A stretch of 10,942 nucleotides of DNA from Sedimentisphaerales bacterium (GTDB taxonomy: Bacteria > Planctomycetota > Phycisphaerae > Sedimentisphaerales > SG8-4): contig JAFGCA010000156.1 in the NCBI GenBank assembly GCA_016932895.1, positions 1 through 10,942 on the forward strand, given 5' to 3'. The notes under the pieces are model-generated. The model made no database searches and was not told where the DNA came from. It was given only the letters and a program-made list of their open reading frames with translations. Made by a program: the position numbers and the translations under genes. Shown here one piece after another: positions 5,992 to 10,942 of the stretch. Numbering within the stretch: the first letter of the stretch is position 1; each line of letters starts with the position of its first letter.

Positions 5992-8214
5992 TCAGGCGGA
6001 ACTGGCGGCCAGTTGGGGCTTGAGATACCGGCGATACGCCTTGAACTGCTGGCGGAAATAGCCGCCCTTCATGGCTTCGGCGCCGAACAGCACGCAGCCC
6101 ACCACGTGGGCCCCGACGTCCTGCAACTCGGCCAGCGTCCGCTGGGCCGCTCCTCTCCGGGTCGTGGCGGCGTTGACGATCAGCAGCGTCCCATGCACCA
6201 GTCTGGCCAGCACTTTCACGTCGCTGACCAGAAGCACCGGAGGACTGTCAATGATGACCCGATCGTACTGTCCGGCAACGTTTTCGATCAGCTCTTTCAT
6301 GCGAGCGCCGGCCAGCAGTTCGGCCGGCGTGGCCGTCGGCGGACCGGCGTAGATCAGATCCAGGCCCTCGAGCGCGCTGGGCCGAATGACCTGCGGATAC
6401 TCGCACTGTCCCGTCAGAAGGCTGGTCAGACCGAACCGGTGTCCCGCCGCAGCATCCTCGCCGCCCCGGGGGAAAGCCAGATGCAGGTTCGGCTGCCGCA
6501 GATTCGCGTCGATCAGCAGGACTCTTTCGTATTTGGCCACAAAAGCGGCGGCCAGATTGCACGCCATCGACGTCCTGCCGTCGCCGGCATCCCCGCTGGC
6601 GACCAGCAGCGTCTTCATCGTCTCGTCGCCGGCCAGGTCGAGATTCGTGCGGCATCGGCGGTACGCCTCGCCCAGCAGCGAATACGGCGCTTCGGCCACA
6701 ACGTGACAGAGATCGATGCGCGCCACGGCCCGGTCCTCGTCCGCATCCGGGATCATGCCCAGAAGCGGCAGAGCCAGGGACCGTCTCACGTCGTTGGCCG
6801 TGCGAACGAGATCGTTCAGCATTTCGATGAGAAATCCCAGGGACAGGCCAAGCAGCAGGCCGAACATGGTGCCGCCCGGAATCCAGACCAGGAAGTGACG
6901 AGAGATGACCATATGCAGCGGCTCCGGCGCCGGGCCGAGCAGCTTGACCTTGGGGGTGTCGGGGGCGTCCAGCATGATTCTGAGCTTCTCAACTTGTGTC
7001 TTGATCTCGTTGAGCGTCTCGGTGCGTTCCTCACGCACTTTCAGCCGCTGCTCGTACCGGGCGCGGGCCTCATCCAGGTTCTTTTGCTTGCCCAGGGCCT
7101 CGTCTCGCAGTTTCTGCAGTTCCGCGAGCCGCTCCTCCAGAACGCGAAGGGTATCCCGCGCATTGTAGAGATTGGCCCGGCGGGTCTGTTCGGCGATTTC
7201 GGTCTTGCGCTGCTGGCGCCTTTGACCGATCTCGTCGATCAATTCCCGAATTTGCCGGATCTCCCGATGGTTCTCCCCGAACTTCGTGAGGCGCCCCGAA
7301 AGCTGCGCCTCGAACAGAGCCGACTGCTGCGCCAGGGACACCATCACCGGATCGTTTTCGATCGCATGTTCGATTTGTTCGGTGATGGGCCCCTCCGCCA
7401 GCGCCTTCAAGTTCTCGATGTCGGCCCTCAACTGCTTGATGGACAGACTCAGCTCGTTCTCTTGCAACTCCAGATCGTTCAGGCGCAAGGTGATGGTGTG
7501 CTGGAAATAACGGCCCGCCGGCCGTTCGAGGTCCGTGATGCCCGTCTCTTCCCGCACCCGCTGCAGCGCCCGCTCGCTGTCGGCAATCTCTTTCTCGACG
7601 GCACTTTGCCGGGCCGTCAGATCGATCAGTTTCTGGCGAACCTCTTCCCGCTTGGTCTCGCCGTGCTCGCTGACGAACAGGCGGGCCATCTCGTTGACGA
7701 TAAGAGCCGCTTCGCGCGGATGGCCGCACGCCATGGAAACGATGATGTGCTCGGCCTCCCGGTGGGGAAAGGCGCCCAGATTCTTGTCCAGCGATTCCAC
7801 CAGCGCCGGAATGTCGTCCTCCATCTCGCGAAACCATTTGGTGGCCCGCACCTTGTCACTGCGAAGCAGCTCCTGCAAACTGCTCTGCCGCTTCATGAGA
7901 TTGGCCAGAGACACGCGGTGGCCGTACTGCAGGTCCTGCTGGACTTGGGCCGTCACGATGTCCATGGGATCCGTCTCCACCGGCGGCAGAACCTTGATGA
8001 TCGTCTCGGCCTGGTAGAGCGGGGCATAGCGCCGGATCAGGAACCACCCCCCCGCTCCGGCGGCGGACCCCAGGACTGTCATGAAGAAAATGAGCCAGAT
8101 ATGCCGACGCAGCATGCCCAACACTTCCTTCGGCGTCAGGGCGGAAGCGGAAGCATTCCCTGCTCCGGAAGGTCTCGGCGTCCTGCCTGGAACCGTCGGC
8201 CGTTGCTTGCCCAT
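5992..8214 (-). CDS. Wzc-like polysaccharide co-polymerase / BY-kinase with Arg in Walker A
   Basis: A 740-residue inner-membrane protein. ATG 8214 has GGAG (8224-8221) six bases upstream. Order: a Pro/Ser-rich cytosolic tail, a Wzz-type chain-length domain starting near residue 25, TM1 about 39-60, a periplasmic region with long charged coiled coils (about 190-415), TM2 about 441-464, then a cytosolic bacterial tyrosine kinase domain. The kinase has the oligomerisation motif ExxRxxR (E516, R519, R522), Walker A GDAGDGRTS (541-549), Walker A' LLIDANLRQP with D569 and Walker B VIIDSPP with D656. The canonical P-loop lysine is Arg547 (codon AGG at 6576-6574). The tail has three tyrosines (Y719, Y727, Y730), fewer than in Escherichia coli Wzc. 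Such proteins control chain length in Wzy-dependent polysaccharide export through cycles of autophosphorylation. Whether this one is catalytically normal is doubtful (see findings). It follows the TPR gene by 65 bp and is upstream of the epimerase. Confidence 0.92.
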   Translation of the reverse strand: MGKQRPTVPGRTPRPSGAGNASASALTPKEVLGMLRRHIWLIFFMTVLGSAAGAGGWFLIRRYAPLYQAETIIKVLPPVETDPMDIVTAQVQQDLQYGHRVSLANLMKRQSSLQELLRSDKVRATKWFREMEDDIPALVESLDKNLGAFPHREAEHIIVSMACGHPREAALIVNEMARLFVSEHGETKREEVRQKLIDLTARQSAVEKEIADSERALQRVREETGITDLERPAGRYFQHTITLRLNDLELQENELSLSIKQLRADIENLKALAEGPITEQIEHAIENDPVMVSLAQQSALFEAQLSGRLTKFGENHREIRQIRELIDEIGQRRQQRKTEIAEQTRRANLYNARDTLRVLEERLAELQKLRDEALGKQKNLDEARARYEQRLKVREERTETLNEIKTQVEKLRIMLDAPDTPKVKLLGPAPEPLHMVISRHFLVWIPGGTMFGLLLGLSLGFLIEMLNDLVRTANDVRRSLALPLLGMIPDADEDRAVARIDLCHVVAEAPYSLLGEAYRRCRTNLDLAGDETMKTLLVASGDAGDGRTSMACNLAAAFVAKYERVLLIDANLRQPNLHLAFPRGGEDAAAGHRFGLTSLLTGQCEYPQVIRPSALEGLDLIYAGPPTATPAELLAGARMKELIENVAGQYDRVIIDSPPVLLVSDVKVLARLVHGTLLIVNAATTRRGAAQRTLAELQDVGAHVVGCVLFGAEAMKGGYFRQQFKAYRRYLKPQLAASSA

Positions 8215-8229
8215 GTCACTCTCCGATCA

Positions 8230-8263
8230 GCATCCGCGAAAGAAAGGCAGGCTCCGCGGATGC
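8230..8263. repeat. 9-bp perfect inverted repeat between TPR and kinase genes
   Basis: GCATCCGCG (8230-8238) and CGCGGATGC (8255-8263) are exact reverse complements around a 16-base loop. The repeat lies within the 65-bp gap, between the TPR stop and the kinase Shine-Dalgarno. On the minus-strand transcript it would make a GC-rich hairpin ending about six bases before the ribosome site. No U-run follows, so a classical intrinsic terminator is unlikely. Differential mRNA stability or translation control within the operon is inferred. Confidence 0.55.
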
Positions 8264-8279
8264 ACAGCAAAAATCACCC

Positions 8280-10942
8280 TCACGGCTTTAGTCGCTCGAT
8301 CGCCGCGTTCAGCCGCTCCCGGGCGGCGGCGGACATCGTCTCGTCCGCCACTTCCTGAGCGCGCCGATAGGCGGCCAGCGCACGCGCGTTTTCTCCGAGT
8401 GCCTCACTGATCATACCCAAATGCTCGTACACCTCTGCAGGCGCCGTTCCTGTCACTTCGTACTGCTGGATGGCCGCCGCAAGCGACTGCGCCGCCTCTG
8501 AGTTTCTGCCATTCTTGTATAGAACATAGGCGTACGTATCCAGAAAAACGGCATTATCCGGACCCTGCTCAATGGCCATGCCGGCGTATTTCAACGCCTC
8601 GGCAAGCTTGCGGTCGCTCTGGGCCAGCAGATACGCCAGATTGTTCAAAACACTGCTATTCTTCGGCATTCTGTCCCGCAGACTTTCGTAAACGGCAATG
8701 GCCTTGTCCAGATACGTATTATCGGCGGTCTGCCGGTAGGCCGCGGTCAGCACCTGGGCCTTCTTGAGCAGGTACTCGATCCGTGCCGGCGTCTGCGCCT
8801 CGCACAGTTCGATGCACTTGTCGGCGTACGCAACCGCATCGTCATAGTGACCCTCGATTTGGGCCAGATTGAACATGGTACGGTTGGCGGCCAGCGAATC
8901 CGGATCGATCCGGAGCCTCTCGCGACAGTAGCGAGAAACCTCTTCAGCGCCCATCAACGAATAGACGCGGCGGAGAACCTCCACGGCCAGTTGTTCGTTT
9001 TCCCAGGCCTTGTTCACCGCGTTGCGGCAGTAGTCCGCGGCGGCACCGGCATCCCCGAGCTTCTTCTTCGCCTCGGCCATATGATAGAAAGCCACCGCCG
9101 CATACGCGGTATCCGCATATTTCGCCCCCTCCTGCAACACCTTTTCCAGCTTTTCCGGATGCCAGAGTCCCGCTCCCGCCGCCGGCTCGCCCGCCACCAG
9201 GACCAGGGCGTGGAGGTATCCATCGAACACGGGCACATACTCCAGGCCGCCTGCGGCTATGGCACCCTCCTGATCCACCTGGCGCTGCTGTTCGAGACGA
9301 TAGGCCTTCTCGTACAGCTCTTCGGCCCTGCCGTATTGCCCCTGGTCAATGGCGAAACGCCCGGCCCGGCTCAGCCATTCGACACTATCCGGGAACCGCG
9401 CCAGCACCTCGGCATAGAGCTGCTCCAGGGCCTCGTCCCGACCGAGTCGCCGGTAGATGTCCTCCAGCAGAGATCGGGCCTGGCCCGGCGTTCCCGGTCG
9501 ATCCAGCACGCTGCGCAACTCGGAAATCGCCTCCTCGTCCCGACCGGCCCATGCATACACCTCGGCCAACGCCACACTCGTGGCCGGATCATCTTCCAGC
9601 AACCGGCTCTTGCGAAAATCCTGAATCGCCTGGTCATAGTCGCCCATCAAGACATACACTTCGCCGCGCAAGCGCCACCCCTTGGCGCTCTGTTCGTTGC
9701 GTGCCAGGTTCTGATTCGTCAGCTCCAGGGCCCGCTGCAACTGCCCCTGGCGCTTGGCCAGCAGCGCCTCCATCAGAAGAAGCTGCGGCTCACCGGGATG
9801 CTGCTCCTTGAGACTCTGCAGCCGGCCCTGCGCCTCCTGGACCAATCCCACCTCCAGGTACGCCCGAATCTGCGCCAGACGGTTGAGCGGATTGTCCTCC
9901 AGAGACAGCAACTCCTCCGAGTATTTCTTGACGCTTTCTTTGTCGCCGGTCTCTTGCGCGACCAGAACGAGCCCCTTGAGAGCGTCCACTTTGGCGTCCT
10001 CCTGCTGGTACATCCGCCCCAGAAGGACCCGTGCTTCGTTGTATCGCCCCGCGCGGTAATAATGACGCCACAGGAGCCGGTCGTCCCGGGACTCGGCCAG
10101 CAGTTGCCGGGCCTTCTCTTCCTGCCCCCGCGCACGATAATACGCTGCGTAATTCTCCAGCATGAACTGGTTGTCGGGCTCCATCTCTTTGGCCTGCGCG
10201 AATGCCGCTTCGGCGATCGCGAAGAAGGCCCGCCTTCGCTCTTCATCCGGCTCGGTCAAGGCGATCTGCGTCGCCAGACCGCCGAGCTTGACGGCGTTGT
10301 TGAGACTCGGCGCGCCGGCCTGTATCGCCTGCCGCAAAGCCAGCGCCTTGAGCGGCTCGTTCTCCGTGACATAGTCGGCGTACGCGATGAGCAGACTGGT
10401 ATCCCGGGGGCTGAGGCGTATGGCCTGCTGCAACGCGCGCTTGGTTTCCTCGCGCTGCTCGGAAGAGACGCTCTGGCCCAGCTCATTGTCGCGCGCGTAC
10501 AGAGCGTGCGCCAGAACCCGGGCCACCAGAGGATCCATCGGATTCAGACGCGCCGCTTTGGTGAGATCCTCCACCGAAGCGTGCGCGTTGCCCTGTGCCG
10601 CTTGAACGCTGCCTCTGAACATGTAGCCGTAAGAGAAGATCGGCCGCTGCTTGAGACACTCATCCAAATGCGCGAGAGCCTCCTCGTTCCGGTCCCTGGC
10701 AAACGCCAGGCGGCCGGCGAAGAAATGGCCGCCGCACTCATCGAGGTTGTCTTTCCGGGCCAGATCGACGATCTCCTCGGCCAGCGGCCAGTCCTCCCGC
10801 GTGCGGGCAATGTCAAAGGCATGGCCTGCGGCCACCTGACGCGGACTCAGCAGATCGGCCTTGAGACCGCTGCCTGCGGTTGCGGTATCCCCGGAACCGG
10901 TGGCATCCAGGACCTGCCGCCATTGAGAGACCGCCTCGTCCC
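8280..10942 (-). CDS. Large TPR-repeat protein of the exopolysaccharide locus (N terminus outside window)
   Basis: The minus-strand frame is open from the TGA at 8282-8280 to the right edge, giving 886 visible residues. The GTG at 10835 is not a convincing start because TPR-like sequence (EAVSQWRQVL) continues upstream of it without a stop. The visible chain is almost all helical TPR hairpins, recognisable by W/Y..G.....G....A...L...L..P spacing: for example ...WRLRGEVYVLMGDYDQAIQDF, then NNLAYLLA followed by LDTYAYVLYKNGRNSEA near the C terminus, and a final ALAAYRRAQEVA hairpin. No enzyme motif or membrane segment is visible in this part; a signal or lipobox could be in the missing N terminus. 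TPR arrays like this are commonly encoded next to polysaccharide or exosortase export genes and are presumed scaffolds. The role is inferred from the neighbouring Wzc-like kinase. Its stop is 65 bp from the kinase start, consistent with an operon. Confidence 0.9.
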   Translation of the reverse strand, partial: DEAVSQWRQVLDATGSGDTATAGSGLKADLLSPRQVAAGHAFDIARTREDWPLAEEIVDLARKDNLDECGGHFFAGRLAFARDRNEEALAHLDECLKQRPIFSYGYMFRGSVQAAQGNAHASVEDLTKAARLNPMDPLVARVLAHALYARDNELGQSVSSEQREETKRALQQAIRLSPRDTSLLIAYADYVTENEPLKALALRQAIQAGAPSLNNAVKLGGLATQIALTEPDEERRRAFFAIAEAAFAQAKEMEPDNQFMLENYAAYYRARGQEEKARQLLAESRDDRLLWRHYYRAGRYNEARVLLGRMYQQEDAKVDALKGLVLVAQETGDKESVKKYSEELLSLEDNPLNRLAQIRAYLEVGLVQEAQGRLQSLKEQHPGEPQLLLMEALLAKRQGQLQRALELTNQNLARNEQSAKGWRLRGEVYVLMGDYDQAIQDFRKSRLLEDDPATSVALAEVYAWAGRDEEAISELRSVLDRPGTPGQARSLLEDIYRRLGRDEALEQLYAEVLARFPDSVEWLSRAGRFAIDQGQYGRAEELYEKAYRLEQQRQVDQEGAIAAGGLEYVPVFDGYLHALVLVAGEPAAGAGLWHPEKLEKVLQEGAKYADTAYAAVAFYHMAEAKKKLGDAGAAADYCRNAVNKAWENEQLAVEVLRRVYSLMGAEEVSRYCRERLRIDPDSLAANRTMFNLAQIEGHYDDAVAYADKCIELCEAQTPARIEYLLKKAQVLTAAYRQTADNTYLDKAIAVYESLRDRMPKNSSVLNNLAYLLAQSDRKLAEALKYAGMAIEQGPDNAVFLDTYAYVLYKNGRNSEAAQSLAAAIQQYEVTGTAPAEVYEHLGMISEALGENARALAAYRRAQEVADETMSAAARERLNAAIERLKP

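Noticed and set aside
6013..8358. A 781-codon open frame on the + strand antisense to the kinase gene
   Set aside because: It mirrors the codon structure of the real minus-strand gene; its translation is rich in Gln/Arg/His with no recognisable domain, and it spans the intergenic gap. It is a GC-driven shadow.
1..10942. CRISPR arrays, tRNA or rRNA genes, insertion sequences
   Set aside because: No regularly spaced repeats, no cloverleaf or rRNA-like segments and no transposase motifs were seen on either strand; almost all of the window is protein coding.

Overview
The window looks like a chromosomal stretch from a GC-rich (roughly 60%+), Gram-negative-type bacterium, most likely a planctomycete of the Phycisphaerae kind. 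The support is a PEGA lipoprotein of a style I associate with that group, tandem Ycf46-like AAA+ ATPases, and a Wzz/tyrosine-kinase plus large TPR protein exopolysaccharide locus. This assignment is inference from protein flavour, not from a marker gene. No rRNA, tRNA, CRISPR array, transposase or integrase is visible.

Layout, left to right. (1) 1-2528, + strand: two tandem, closely related AAA+ ATPases of Ycf46 type. The first is cut by the left edge; the second is complete (494 aa). (2) 2573-3019, + strand: a perfect TATAAT box and a small PEGA-domain lipoprotein. (3) 3073-4778, - strand: a two-gene cassette, a compact ABC/SMC-type AAA ATPase followed by a Toprim protein resembling DUF3226. 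The genes overlap by one base (TAGTG) and have their own promoter at 4848-4876. The ATPase gene has clearly lower GC than its surroundings. The design (separate ATPase and Toprim nuclease genes) resembles the split OLD-family/PARIS defence architecture, and it is the best candidate here for a little-described system. (4) 4940-5878, - strand: a WbpP/GalE-type nucleotide-sugar 4-epimerase with its own promoter at 5924-5951. (5) 5992-8214, - strand: a Wzc-like chain-length determinant/BY-kinase fusion whose Walker A lysine is replaced by arginine. (6) 8280-10942, - strand: a very large TPR protein whose N terminus lies beyond the right edge.

Regions 4-6 read as one side of an exopolysaccharide synthesis/export locus: a TPR scaffold, a polysaccharide co-polymerase/kinase and a sugar-nucleotide epimerase, all transcribed leftward. 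Regions 1-2 are housekeeping-like genes of unknown process, transcribed rightward. The ATPase-Toprim cassette sits between them, convergent with the lipoprotein gene and separated from the epimerase by 161 bp. That is a plausible insertion point for a defence cassette between two native transcription units.

All intergenic stretches are short (the largest is 4779-4939); notable palindromes and promoters in them are listed individually.
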